Below the pieces are notes generated by a model. The model made no database searches and was not told the origin of the DNA. It worked only from the letters and a program-made list of their open reading frames with translations. From NCBI RefSeq assembly GCF_044987625.1, contig NZ_JBJDSB010000004.1, positions 223,746 to 287,745 on the forward strand: 64,000 nt of DNA, read 5' to 3'. This DNA is from Desulfobaculum sp044987625. GTDB lineage: Bacteria > Desulfobacterota > Desulfovibrionia > Desulfovibrionales > Desulfovibrionaceae. Below are positions 9,201 to 16,397 of the stretch, piece by piece (position 1 is the stretch's first letter; each line of letters starts with the position of its first letter). The translations under genes and the position numbers were made by a program.

Positions 9201-9710
9201 GTCTTGCTCCGCGCCAAGGGCGCTGAGGGTGTCGCGCAGATGGGCGATGCCGGAGCCTGCGGCAAAGAGGCTTTCGCCAAGGCTGCCGCCCGCGCTGAGG
9301 ATGTCGCGCCCGCCTTGGGCGAGGGTCTCGTGGCTGATGCCAAAGAGTGCCTCGAACATGTCGCGGTCCACGCCGGAGAGCAGGCGCGCGAGGACGGCCT
9401 CGTCCATGGGCGCGCCGCTGTCGTCCTGCAGGGTGTTTTTGCGGCCCTTGCGGCGGGTGAGGCGGATGCTTTCGCCCGAGCCGTTCATAAGCTCCGCGCC
9501 GATGCGCAGGGCTTTGTTGGGATGCAGAAAATTGTCCTGCGTGGCGTGGGGGATGCCGTAGAAGAGGTTCGTCACCGCGCGCAGGGCGGAGCTTTTGCCA
9601 GCTTCGTTGGGGCCGAACACCACGTGCAGGCCGCCGGTCTGGGCGGGAAAGTCCAGTGTGGCGTCGGTGAAGGGACCGTAGGCGGCAAGGTGCAGGGCGC
9701 GAAGCAGCAT
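6210..9710 (-). CDS. yhaN: YhaN-like SMC/SbcC-type ATPase
   Basis: The product has 1166 residues. The N-terminal YhaN AAA domain carries Walker A GPNEAGKSS at residues 33-41. The middle (about 180-1000) is long heptad-rich coiled coil. The C terminus has the ABC signature region GMSDGTRDQLYLSLRLA (about 1077-1093), Walker B FVVDDILVHFDD (about 1107-1118) and a switch histidine in FFTHHERL. This is the Rad50/SbcC plan, in which the ATPase clamps DNA and controls a partner nuclease. The ATG shares its A with the upstream yhaO stop (TAATG), so the two subunits are translationally coupled. Biochemistry of the YhaN/YhaO class is thin; a role in DNA end processing or double-strand-break repair is inferred. 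Confidence 0.9.
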   Translation of the reverse strand: MLLRALHLAAYGPFTDATLDFPAQTGGLHVVFGPNEAGKSSALRAVTNLFYGIPHATQDNFLHPNKALRIGAELMNGSGESIRLTRRKGRKNTLQDDSGAPMDEAVLARLLSGVDRDMFEALFGISHETLAQGGRDILSAGGSLGESLFAAGSGIAHLRDTLSALGAEQDALFKARGSNPRINSALANLKQHRQDERDAATTPEEYTELEQELTAHEKRRDALQQTIGDLTRAMSRLQRLGDARPVVSRQHSLRDELTDVADAPLLPDDFPTRRHDALAALKSADSRTADLTKAIDALEADIAALDIPQALLHAKSRIESLTRTEETHRKALTDRTALTRESREHAEQAERLLHDLRPDLTLADAETIRLSDHQMAAITHAAKQLTLMQDREDRASRAHAQARQALAHQRETLGALPQPADVTALANILEQTRAHGDLRKQYTDACTRLSALQEKASSALSRMDLPDATLDTAEQLPVPPVETVRNMEKEFRAQKDREAATHTALDQARAALRDRQAELDQLRSGGEVPSRDTLTALRQHRDGAWQLVRQAWTAGDETFRDSYPTPDALADAFQSAMSEADNAADALFRDAKRVTRTDAARQESARLEADIARLETESAALSEQRATLEDNWTALWKPAGITPHDPEGMLSWLKDLTTLRTVDAAEIRDQRGITESIASTVCACRDDILACLRDLGTDLPPDTKLQHAVAAGDDVVRAAEAARRTREDADAELRRLERAAKDAEAALADAQAAARDARDAWESALAPLAMPSDAKPDMAETITGTLTKLFTTLDARARTERRITDITADYDAYARDVQAAIADLAPDLDGLDALDAVPRLGDRLATAEANNQRSVLLTDQLHAKRDELATVTAAAQEAAGVLETLRAEAGVASTDELPQAEERSRTRRRAETGLREAEEQLRTFRGGEDAEAFIKDVLSTDPDAAAAELAEQERRKADAEAQRSELERAIGSLQSRREAMDGTSRAARSAELAEQTLAAIQTDVDRYIRLRLAHTVLAHAIERYRKAHQTPVLTRASELFSRLTLESFSGLQQDIDERDTPVIVGVRNGEDTVPVTGMSDGTRDQLYLSLRLAALERYLDANAPLPFVVDDILVHFDDERSAATLGVLAELARRTQVIFFTHHERLCEIAADAVPQDLLNTIRLPR

Positions 9711-10975
9711 TAGGACGCCTCCCCGGCCCCGCTGATGCGCGGCAGCACAAGTTCGCGCACGTCGCGTAGGAGCGCGGCGCGCTGGGCGGGGTCGTCAAGG
9801 TCCGGCAGGGTGATATCCGCTGCGCCGTTGCGGGAAAGGGCGGCGCGCAGGTCCTTGAAGTCGACGCCCAGTTCGGCAAAGGCTTCGCCGCTCACTTCCA
9901 GCTCATCCAAAAAGCGCACAAGGTCGCCTTGTGGGGTGTCGGAATCGCGCAGGGCGTCGATGTCGATGGGGGTGGTGGTCTCGTCGATGACCTTTTCCAC
10001 CCATGCGGAGCCGCCGCTGGCATCCGTTGCCGCCGTGCGGAGCAGGCTTTGCGCGGCTTCGGGGTCGGCGGCAAGGGCGCTGTGGGCCGGGCAGGCGCCG
10101 GAAAGCTGAATGCGCATGGCGAGGGGGCGGCCCTCGGCCTCGGCAAGGTGGCGCTCCATGGCGGCAAGGAAGCGGTCGCAGATGGCGGCGGTGTCCGGCG
10201 TATCCGTGGCGTCCACGGCTACGCGGGCAAAGCGCATGACGTCCAGCGGCATGAAGCGGTAGGCGGTGTGGCCGGTTTCGTCCACATCCACACGCACGCA
10301 GCCCTTGGGGCCGGTTTCGCGGATATTGCGGCCCTGAAGCACGCCGCTGTAGATGACGGGCGGCGTCTCCACCAGCACCTTGTGGTCATGTACGTGGCCG
10401 AGTGCCCAGTAGTCGTAGCCGTGGGCGGCAAGGTCCGTCTGCGAGCAGGGGGCGTAGTTGGCGTGGCCGTCTACGCCCGCCACCGCCGTATGCAACAGGC
10501 CAATATTATACAGCCCCGGAACGGGGGGAGGATAGCTTGCGGCTAGGTTCTCCGTCACTGTGGCCCCGGCAAAACTCTGGCCGTGTACGGCAACGCCGAT
10601 GTCGTCAAAGCGCACGGTCTCGGGCCGGTTGGCGCTGAGGATGTGCACGTTGGCGGGTAGCGTGAGGGAGCGCGTCATTTTATTCTGGGCGTCGTGGTTG
10701 CCCCGGATGAGCACAACATGGGTCCCGGCCTCGCGCAGGCGCGTCATTTGGCTGGCGAAGAACAGTCCGGTCTGAAAGTCCTTCCAGTCGCCGTCGTAGA
10801 CGTCTCCGGCAAGGACGAGGAGAGGGATATTTTCGTCGATGATGGTGTCCACGAGGGACGTCAGCGCGCGCCGCGATGCGCCGCGGACGTCGTCCACGGG
10901 CGCGCCGTCGTAGCGTTCAAGGCCTTTGAGCGGACTATCAAGATGGATGTCCGCGGCATGGATAAACGTGAGCAT
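9710..10975 (-). CDS. yhaO: YhaO-like SbcD/Mre11-type DNA exonuclease
   Basis: This 421-residue calcineurin-like phosphoesterase has the metal ligands in order: DIH (Asp9, His11), GDVYDG (Asp58), GNHD (Asn93, His94), a later histidine in LLHTA, and GHVHDH. These define Mre11/SbcD nucleases. The C-terminal 200 residues would form the capping and ATPase-binding region. It overlaps yhaN by one base and heads the leftward yhaO-yhaN-DUF6899 unit. The ATG at 10975 gives the typical family start (MLTFIHAADIHLDSP), but the ribosome-binding site is poor and the long leader upstream is unexplained. Confidence 0.9.
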   Translation of the reverse strand: MLTFIHAADIHLDSPLKGLERYDGAPVDDVRGASRRALTSLVDTIIDENIPLLVLAGDVYDGDWKDFQTGLFFASQMTRLREAGTHVVLIRGNHDAQNKMTRSLTLPANVHILSANRPETVRFDDIGVAVHGQSFAGATVTENLAASYPPPVPGLYNIGLLHTAVAGVDGHANYAPCSQTDLAAHGYDYWALGHVHDHKVLVETPPVIYSGVLQGRNIRETGPKGCVRVDVDETGHTAYRFMPLDVMRFARVAVDATDTPDTAAICDRFLAAMERHLAEAEGRPLAMRIQLSGACPAHSALAADPEAAQSLLRTAATDASGGSAWVEKVIDETTTPIDIDALRDSDTPQGDLVRFLDELEVSGEAFAELGVDFKDLRAALSRNGAADITLPDLDDPAQRAALLRDVRELVLPRISGAGEAS

Positions 10976-11537
10976 ATGGTGTGTGTGGTCCCGCTTTGTG
11001 TGATGTCGTTGTCGTCAGGTCGTTAGGTACACGAAATCGGGAGGGGAATCCACAGGGGCGGACAGGCTGGGTGCGCTGCGCGGGGGACTGCCGCGATGGG
11101 CGGCAGGGCGGCGCCACAGTGGGCGGAAACGTCGCGGAAAAAGGAGGGAAAAGGGCAAAAAAAGAACCCGCCAGATGCGCTGTATCGGTTATCCGACAGA
11201 CTCCCGGGCCAGTCACTGGCTGTCAGCCCTTGGGAATAGTCATGCGCGGCAGGTTCCCTGCAGGGGCGTCTCTACACGCCCGGTATGGAGCTGGGGCTCT
11301 TGTCGCACATTACCTCCTGTTAAAGTGACACACATGCTGTGTGTATCGGATCAGGACAATTCCTGTTGACTCAACTGTAAAACGTGTGGCGCGTATGTCA
11401 AGGCTTTTTGAAGTGCGAAATGTGTGTTTTGCAGTGCCGGTGTCGTGGCGCAAGAGTGTTGTGCAGTTCTTGCAGCGTGTTGTGGCATGGTTGTGCAGGC
11501 AATGAGTTTTTCCACTTTTTTGGGAGAAAAATGAAAA
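10976..11537. other. long gene-free leader upstream of yhaO
   Basis: No convincing gene lies here. On the minus strand it contains, in order, a 17-bp palindrome ACACACA-TGC-TGTGTGT (11328-11344), an AGGAGG at 11313-11318 followed by ATG/GTG starts of 12- and 22-codon frames, a short hairpin CTGTCGG/CCGATACAG near 11178-11200, and a run of seven T residues near 11156-11162. The arrangement resembles an operator plus a leader with an attenuator for yhaO, but no known riboswitch consensus fits. Confidence 0.4.
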
Positions 11538-11571
11538 GCCGCCAGTGCCCGAGATTTTGGGCGCTGGCGGC
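11538..11571 (-). terminator. intrinsic terminator of the metal permease gene
   Basis: GCCGCCAGTGCCC (11538-11550) pairs with GGGCGCTGGCGGC (11559-11571). On the minus strand it is followed by TTTTCATTTTT, 19 nt after the permease stop. Confidence 0.85.
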
Positions 11572-11589
11572 GTGGTTTTTGGTGGGCGG

Positions 11590-12693
11590 TTAGTGGCAGC
11601 AGTCGCTGGCGTGGTTGTGCGCGTGGTCATGGGCGTGGGTGGCCCGGCTCTGCCGCTTGCTGAGGAGAACCAGCACAACGAGGGCGATGGCGCAGACCAT
11701 GGTGAAGGGGGTGACGGATTCCACTTCCGCGCGGTTCATCCATGCGGAGATGTCCGTGCCGAGGGCGGCGTAGAGGCGGTTGGTGAGCCAGCCAAGGCCA
11801 AGGGCGCACAGGGCGATGGCGCCGATGTAGACCGCCACGGCCTTGCGCCCAAGGATGCGCGCCACAACGGCGATGGTGGCCGTGTTGGTGGCGGGACCCG
11901 CCAGTAGGAAGACCAGCGCCGCGCCCGGGGACAGTCCCTTCAGCGCCATGGACGCCGCAATGGGCGTGGAGGAGGTGGCGCAGACGTACAGCGGCACGCC
12001 CACAACCATCATGATGACGAGGGAGGCAAATTCGCCGCCGAGGTAGTCTTCAAAGAATCCGGCGGGCACCAGCGCGCCGATGAACCCGGCGGCCAGAACG
12101 CCAATGAGCAGCCACATGCCGATGTCAGAGAGCATCTCGCCAAAGGCGTAGCGCAGGGCGTCCTTGAGGCGGGTGAGAAACGGGGGCTTGTGGGCGCTGG
12201 CGGAGCCGGTTTCGCAGCATCCGCCGCCGCAACCGCAGGAGGAGGCCATGGGCAGCTCCGCCCCGCGGGAGGCTTCCGGCTCGTCGGGCAGGATGTTTAC
12301 CAGCAGGCCCGCTACTGTGGCGGTGATGAAGGCGGCTAGCGGGCGCAGAACCGTCATAATGGGATCAAGCAGTGCCCACGTGACGGCGATGGAATCCGCC
12401 CCGGTCTCGGGTGTGGAGATAAGAAAAGACGTGGTCGCCCCGCGGCTGGCGCCCTGTTTGCGCAGGCCGGCCGCCGTGGGGATGACGCCGCAGGAGCACA
12501 GCGGCAGGGGAATGCCAAGGAGCGCGGCCTTGAACACGGACCCGGACGACGAGCGCCCAAGATGCCGCGCGACAAAGTCGTCGGGCACCAAGGCCTTGAC
12601 GAGGGCGGATACAAGAAAGCCGAACAGCACAAAGGGCGCGGCTTCGTTGAGGACAATCCACGTTTCGCTGGCGAATGTGGCGAGAAAATTCAT
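11590..12693 (-). CDS. SO_0444/DUF318-family metal efflux permease
   Basis: This 367-residue protein has about 10 membrane segments of the ArsP/DUF318 permease type. It carries the conserved motif IPLPLCSCGVIP in the first half and GVPLYVCATSSTPIAASM with AGPATNTATI in the second. A cytoplasmic loop carries a cysteine cluster (SSCGCGGGCC), and the C terminus is His-rich (THAHDHAHNHASDCCH), both typical of metal-handling members annotated as Cu/Zn efflux. The ATG at 12693 follows AGGAG. It lies 77 nt downstream of an ArsR regulator whose ligands look zinc/cadmium-like, so zinc or cadmium export is the best guess. The substrate is not proven; DUF318 relatives also export organoarsenicals. Confidence 0.88.
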   Translation of the reverse strand: MNFLATFASETWIVLNEAAPFVLFGFLVSALVKALVPDDFVARHLGRSSSGSVFKAALLGIPLPLCSCGVIPTAAGLRKQGASRGATTSFLISTPETGADSIAVTWALLDPIMTVLRPLAAFITATVAGLLVNILPDEPEASRGAELPMASSCGCGGGCCETGSASAHKPPFLTRLKDALRYAFGEMLSDIGMWLLIGVLAAGFIGALVPAGFFEDYLGGEFASLVIMMVVGVPLYVCATSSTPIAASMALKGLSPGAALVFLLAGPATNTATIAVVARILGRKAVAVYIGAIALCALGLGWLTNRLYAALGTDISAWMNRAEVESVTPFTMVCAIALVVLVLLSKRQSRATHAHDHAHNHASDCCH

Positions 12694-12770
12694 ATCGTCT
12701 CCTGTATGCCGGGGCCAATGTGGGCGACCCGGCAGGGCGTTGGAGTGTGGCGCGATGTGGCCGGGCCGGG

Positions 12771-13136
12771 TTAGGTGGCGCTGCGGTCCTCAAGCACGTG
12801 GGCAAGGCCCTGTCCCATGAGCAGGCGCACATGGTCGTCATCAAGGGCGTAAAAGACGGATTTGCCGACCTTGCGGTTTCGCACCAGTTTGGCCTGCCGC
12901 AGCAGACGCAGCTGGTGGGAGACGGCGGACGAGGACATGGAGAGCAGCGCGGCAATATCGCAGACGCACAGCTCCTCAACGGAAAGGGCATGCAGGATGC
13001 GCACGCGCGTTGGGTCGCCAAGCACCTTAAAGATGTCGGCCAGCCCGGTAACGGTGGAGTCGTCCAGCATCCGCTGGCCAACGCGGGCGATGGCGTCGTC
13101 GTGTTCGCAGTGCACTTCGCAGGTGGTGGGTGTCAT
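12771..13136 (-). CDS. ArsR/SmtB-family metal-responsive repressor
   Basis: This 121-residue winged-helix protein has the recognition helix SSSAVSHQLRLLRQAKLV. Two metal sites can be read. An alpha3-type ELCVCD is at residues 55-60, with extra N-terminal ligands Cys6 and Cys10. An alpha5-type site has Asp100, His102, His113 and Glu116, matching the D-x-H-x10-H-x2-E pattern of zinc sensors such as SmtB and CzrA. The ATG at 13136 follows AGGAG with 5-nt spacing. It is the first gene of a two-gene operon with the efflux permease and is likely released from the operator at 13149-13171 when zinc, cadmium or lead is high. Confidence 0.92.
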   Translation of the reverse strand: MTPTTCEVHCEHDDAIARVGQRMLDDSTVTGLADIFKVLGDPTRVRILHALSVEELCVCDIAALLSMSSSAVSHQLRLLRQAKLVRNRKVGKSVFYALDDDHVRLLMGQGLAHVLEDRSAT

Positions 13137-13148
13137 ATGGTCTCCTGA

Positions 13149-13171
13149 ATATGTGAGCAGTTGTTCATATG
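13149..13171. promoter_or_regulatory. ArsR-type operator
   Basis: Immediately upstream of the arsR start lies ATATG-TGAGCA-GT-TGTTCA-TATG, an imperfect 12-2-12-like inverted repeat in the usual SmtB/CzrA style. It overlaps the place where RNA polymerase and the ribosome-binding site must lie, so autorepression is expected. Confidence 0.65.
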
Positions 13172-13546
13172 TTTAACTGTTCAATAATGACCACAGCGCG
13201 CGCCGTCAACCCCGGCGTGGGGGGATTGGGCGCGGTGGCGAAGAAGTCATTGAAAGCAATGGAGGATTTTTTTGACGGCAACGTGTGGAGTGAGGGGGGA
13301 GGGGCGACGCCGCAGGAAAGGGCGACACAGAGGCAGGCGACAAAGTGGCGGGGAGCTGGCATGAGGCGCCAGCCTTGAGGGATGGCGTCGACGGCGAGGG
13401 GGCGCATCGCCGGGGCACGGGCAGGTGCTGCGGTGGTTTGTGCGGTGGCGGGCGCAGACTGAACAGGATGCGCGCACTGATACGGAGAAAGGCGAAGGCG
13501 GCCGCTATTGCCTGCGGCGGCCTGCCGCCTTACTCCGGCACGCAAA
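13172..13546. other. gene-free stretch between the ArsR promoter and the deoxyhypusine-synthase-like gene
   Basis: Both flanking genes are leftward. Apart from the terminator at its lower-coordinate neighbour (13547-13570) and the likely ArsR promoter at its start, I see no gene, repeat or RNA structure I can support. Confidence 0.4.
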
Positions 13547-13570
13547 ACGGCCCGGCAGAGGCCGGGCCGT
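13547..13570 (-). terminator. intrinsic terminator of the deoxyhypusine-synthase-like gene
   Basis: ACGGCCCGGC and GCCGGGCCGT form a 10-bp stem with a 4-nt loop. On the minus strand it is followed by TTTTGCG, 11 nt after the stop. Confidence 0.85.
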
Positions 13571-13581
13571 GGACAGGGCGT

Positions 13582-14553
13582 TTAGTTGCCGAGGACGTAC
13601 ATGAAGATGAGCGGCGCGACGATGGTGGCGTCGGAATTGATCATGAAGCGCGGGGTGTCCGGGGCCAGCTTGTGCCAGGTGATTTTTTCGTTTGGCGGCG
13701 CGCCGGAGTAGGAGCCGTAGGACGTGGTGGAGTCGCCGATCTGGCAGAAGTAGGCCCAGAAGGGGGTGTCGTCCTCGTAGCAGTCCTGAATCAGCATGGG
13801 CACCACACAGATGCTGAAATCGCCGGAGATGCCGCCGCCAATCTGGAAGAAGCCCACCGGGGTGCCTTCCTGCGCCTGCTGGCGGTACCAACAGGCCAGA
13901 TGCTCCAGCTGCTGGGTGCCGGTCTTGATGGCCCCATGATTGGGGATGACCCCGCGCATGACGTTGGCGCAGTAGACGTTGCCGAGAGTGGAATCCTCCC
14001 AGCCCGGAGTGTAGATGGGGATGCCCATCTCCTTGGCGGCCAGCAGCCACGAATGCTCGCGCGGGATATGGAAGTGCTCTTCAAGGCCGGGGGTGTCCAG
14101 CACCTCGTAGAGGTATTCGTAGGGGAAGCGCGCCGTGCCCGAGGCGGCGGCTTCGGCCCAGACGTCGTTCAGCTCGTGCTCAATGTGGACCATGATGGTT
14201 TCGGGGATGCAGGTATCCGTTACGCGGTTCATGCCCCTGTTGCGCAGGTCTTCCTCCTGCTGCGGCGTCAGGTCCCTGTAGTTGGGCAGGATTTCATAGT
14301 CCCGGTTGGAGAGCAGGTTGAAGACGTCTTCCTCAAGGTTCGCGCCGGTGCAGCAGATGCCATGGACCTTGCCCGCGCGGATCATTGCGGCAAGGGATAT
14401 GCCCAGTTCGGCGGTGCTCATGGCGCCGCCCATGGACAGGAACATCTTTCCCCCACCGTCAAGAAGCTCGCGCCATGCCTTGGCGGCATCCAGCGTCTCG
14501 CGGGCGTTGAAGTGTTTGAAGTGCTGTTCCATGAACGAGCTTATGGCCGTCAT
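13582..14553 (-). CDS. deoxyhypusine-synthase-like aminobutyltransferase
   Basis: The start is the ATG at 14553 (MTAISSFMEQHF), with AAGGAG 10 nt upstream; 323 residues. NAD-binding features (MFLSMGGAMSTAELG, CCTGANLEEDVFN, GGGISGDF) and the C-terminal block SGAPPNEKITWHKL with Lys295 match the deoxyhypusine synthase fold, where that lysine carries the aminobutyl intermediate. Bacteria lack eIF5A, so the substrate is not a hypusine precursor. Bacterial relatives make polyamines such as homospermidine or spermidine, or are uncharacterised. Its upstream partner is a small-molecule exporter 50 nt away in the same direction. Family assignment is firm; the reaction is open. Confidence 0.88.
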   Translation of the reverse strand: MTAISSFMEQHFKHFNARETLDAAKAWRELLDGGGKMFLSMGGAMSTAELGISLAAMIRAGKVHGICCTGANLEEDVFNLLSNRDYEILPNYRDLTPQQEEDLRNRGMNRVTDTCIPETIMVHIEHELNDVWAEAAASGTARFPYEYLYEVLDTPGLEEHFHIPREHSWLLAAKEMGIPIYTPGWEDSTLGNVYCANVMRGVIPNHGAIKTGTQQLEHLACWYRQQAQEGTPVGFFQIGGGISGDFSICVVPMLIQDCYEDDTPFWAYFCQIGDSTTSYGSYSGAPPNEKITWHKLAPDTPRFMINSDATIVAPLIFMYVLGN

Positions 14554-14603
14554 TCTGCAAGGCTCCTTGGTTAAGGCTGAGGTGGCGCGGGGCGCCGGAA
14601 AGA

Positions 14604-15503
14604 TTAGGCGGTTGCGGCGGCTTTTTTGTCCGGCCACAGCTGGGCCGCAAGCATGCCGGTGAGCATCAGCGCGCAGCCGACCATGCCGCGCGGGGTCAGC
14701 GTCTCATCAAGGATGAGCCATCCGCCAATGGCGGCGAACAGGGCTTCCATGCTGAGGATAATGGCCGCGTGGGTGGCCGGGGCGTCCTTTTGGGCGATGA
14801 CCTGCAGGGTAAAGGCGACGCCCACGGGCATAATGCCGCCGTAGACGATGGGCAGCCACCCGGCGCTGAGGCTGGCAACGGTGATGTCCTCAAAGAGAAA
14901 GGCGCAGACAAAGCACAAGAGCGACACCACGCTAAATTGTCCAAAGGCGAGGCGCACGCCGTCCAGCTTGGGCGAAAGCCAACTCAGCACATGCACATGG
15001 CAGGCCCAGATGACCGCGCCCGCGATGACGAAGGCGTCGCCCGGGGCAAGGGTAAAGTCTTTGGTGACGGAAAGCAGATACAGCCCAATGGCCGCGAAAA
15101 AGGTGCCCACAAAGCCGCCGACGCCGGGGCGCTGGCGCAGGATGAGGCCGATGAACGGCACAATGACCACATACAGCCCGGTAATGAATCCGGCCTTGGC
15201 CGCCGTGGTGTACATAAGGCCGATTTGTTGCAGTGACACGCCGCCGAACAGCGCCGCACCGGCGATGCAGGGGCCAAGCAGGGCAAAGCGGCGGGAAACG
15301 CCGGGACTGATGGCGGCAACGCCGCGCTGGTGATGCCAGATGACCAGCGGCACAAGGGACAGCGCCCCAAGGGCAAAGCGGAAGGCGTTGAAGGTCATGG
15401 GGCCGACGTAGTCCATGCCGGAGCGCTGGGCAACGAATCCGGACCCCCAAATGGCCGCAGTCAAAAGAAGAAGTATGTTCGCGCGGAGAGTTCGTGTGTG
15501 CAT
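14604..15503 (-). CDS. EamA/DMT-family transporter
   Basis: The product has 299 residues and about ten hydrophobic segments arranged as two EamA repeats. The first starts LLLLTAAIWGSGFVAQRSG and the second near GDAFVIAGAVIWACHVHVLS; the end is GGWLILDETLTPRGMVGCALMLTG. Such transporters export amino acids, nucleosides or drug-like molecules. The start ATG at 15503 (MHTRTLRANI) is chosen because the first helix begins right after it, although no clear ribosome-binding site is seen. The gene sits directly upstream of the deoxyhypusine-synthase-like gene, so it may export or import a polyamine-related compound. That link is inference. Confidence 0.85.
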   Translation of the reverse strand: MHTRTLRANILLLLTAAIWGSGFVAQRSGMDYVGPMTFNAFRFALGALSLVPLVIWHHQRGVAAISPGVSRRFALLGPCIAGAALFGGVSLQQIGLMYTTAAKAGFITGLYVVIVPFIGLILRQRPGVGGFVGTFFAAIGLYLLSVTKDFTLAPGDAFVIAGAVIWACHVHVLSWLSPKLDGVRLAFGQFSVVSLLCFVCAFLFEDITVASLSAGWLPIVYGGIMPVGVAFTLQVIAQKDAPATHAAIILSMEALFAAIGGWLILDETLTPRGMVGCALMLTGMLAAQLWPDKKAAATA

Positions 15504-15706
15504 AGCCGTAACGCAATATCGCGCTTTGTGATCAAGCGCAATGGATAGCGTGCGGCGCATGTCAGCCGTGTGGCGTGGGAGATGAAGAGGGCCTGCGTGC
15601 CCCATGCGTTGCGGTGGCGCCCGTTGCGGCGTGATGCGCCCGTGCCCCGCAGTGGTGCGGGGAAAGAGGGGGCCGCGAAGGCGGCGGCGCATGCGGGGGC
15701 GGGGTG

Positions 15707-16111
15707 CTACAGGGCCGGGGCCTCCTCGGGGCTGGAATCGCCGCATGCGGCGCGCTGCTGTTCATGGTCAATGCCGCACAGCGCGTCCACCAGAACGTTC
15801 AGCAGTGACGTGGACATGGCAATGGTGAGTGCACCGTCGGAGAGGGTGCATTCTTCGCCAGTGTGCCCAATACGGTAGGCCCGGCGCAACCGGCAGGATT
15901 CGTTGATGGAGGTGATGGCGATGGCGTGGTCGCCGCATGCTGCGCGGTAGAGGTGCTGGCGGGTCAGGGTGACGGCGTCGTCCTCAAAAAACGAAGTGGC
16001 GGCGTACTGGATGCCGGGGAAGGTGATGGCCGGGCCGGTGTCGCTTTCCAGCGTGATGGTGGGCCGGGCCGTGGGCCTGCCGGATGCGGCGTGTGTGGTT
16101 TTGCCCTTCAT
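15707..16111 (-). CDS. hypothetical protein encoded after a ribbon-helix-helix gene, 134 aa
   Basis: The ATG at 16111 is preceded by AGGAGG with 5-nt spacing, so expression is likely. The product has a basic, low-complexity N terminus (MKGKTTHAASGRPTARPT) and then a probable beta-rich domain (ITLESDTGPAITFPGIQY, DDAVTLTRQHLYRAACGDHAIAIT) with several cysteines. I do not recognise a family. It starts 12 nt after the ribbon-helix-helix gene, so the two form an operon. It could be a partner such as a toxin or co-regulator, but no toxin motif is visible. Confidence 0.65.
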   Translation of the reverse strand: MKGKTTHAASGRPTARPTITLESDTGPAITFPGIQYAATSFFEDDAVTLTRQHLYRAACGDHAIAITSINESCRLRRAYRIGHTGEECTLSDGALTIAMSTSLLNVLVDALCGIDHEQQRAACGDSSPEEAPAL

Positions 16112-16123
16112 GTGTGCCTCCTT

Positions 16124-16306
16124 TTAGGTTGGCAGCTTGAGCTGCACTGGTCCTTTGTGGCGGTTTTCGCGCTCGTAGGCGTCATCCACAAGGGTGATGA
16201 AGTATTCGGTCATGGTCGTGTCGTAAACGGCGGCAAGGATGCGCAGTTTTTTGTGTGTTTCTGCCGGTATGCGGAGGGTGAGTTGTTTTCTGTCGCCAGC
16301 CGCCAT
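16124..16306 (-). CDS. small ribbon-helix-helix (Arc/CopG-type) DNA-binding protein
   Basis: The ATG at 16306 follows AGGAG with 8-nt spacing; 60 residues. KQLTLRIPAETHKKLRILAAVYDTTMTEYFITLVDDAYE is the ribbon-helix-helix pattern: a beta strand with alternating polar and hydrophobic residues (LTLRIP), helix A (ETHKKLRILAAVY) and helix B (TMTEYFITLVDDAYE). Such proteins dimerise and bind short palindromes in their own promoters, and many are antitoxins. A matching palindrome overlaps this gene's promoter (16369-16397). Confidence 0.8.
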   Translation of the reverse strand: MAAGDRKQLTLRIPAETHKKLRILAAVYDTTMTEYFITLVDDAYERENRHKGPVQLKLPT

Positions 16307-16368
16307 GCACTGTGCTCCTGCGCCGCCTGCGTGAAGAGGCGAACATGCTGAGGGTGGATAACAAGACA

Positions 16369-16397
16369 AGATTAGCATCAAGTATGCACTGGTGCAA
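16369..16397 (-). promoter_or_regulatory. promoter and palindromic operator of the ribbon-helix-helix operon
   Basis: On the minus strand, -35 TTGCAC (16392-16397), a 17-nt spacer and -10 TAATCT (16369-16374) make a good sigma70 promoter 55-60 nt upstream of the start codon. The palindrome TGCAC-(2 nt)-GTGCA (16385-16396) overlaps the -35 box, which suits repression by the encoded protein. Confidence 0.6.

Noticed and set aside
8406..9713. 435-codon plus-strand frame
   Set aside because: Antisense to yhaN, which has intact Walker motifs; the product is Gly/Ala/Val-rich with no motif.
11163..11310. Cobalamin or other known riboswitch upstream of yhaO
   Set aside because: The stretch is structured, but none of the cobalamin, moco or c-di-GMP core sequences could be matched on either strand, and the downstream gene is not one such switches control.
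15643..15661. Hairpin CCCCGCA/TGCGGGG as a terminator
   Set aside because: No U tract follows on either strand, so it was not listed as a terminator.
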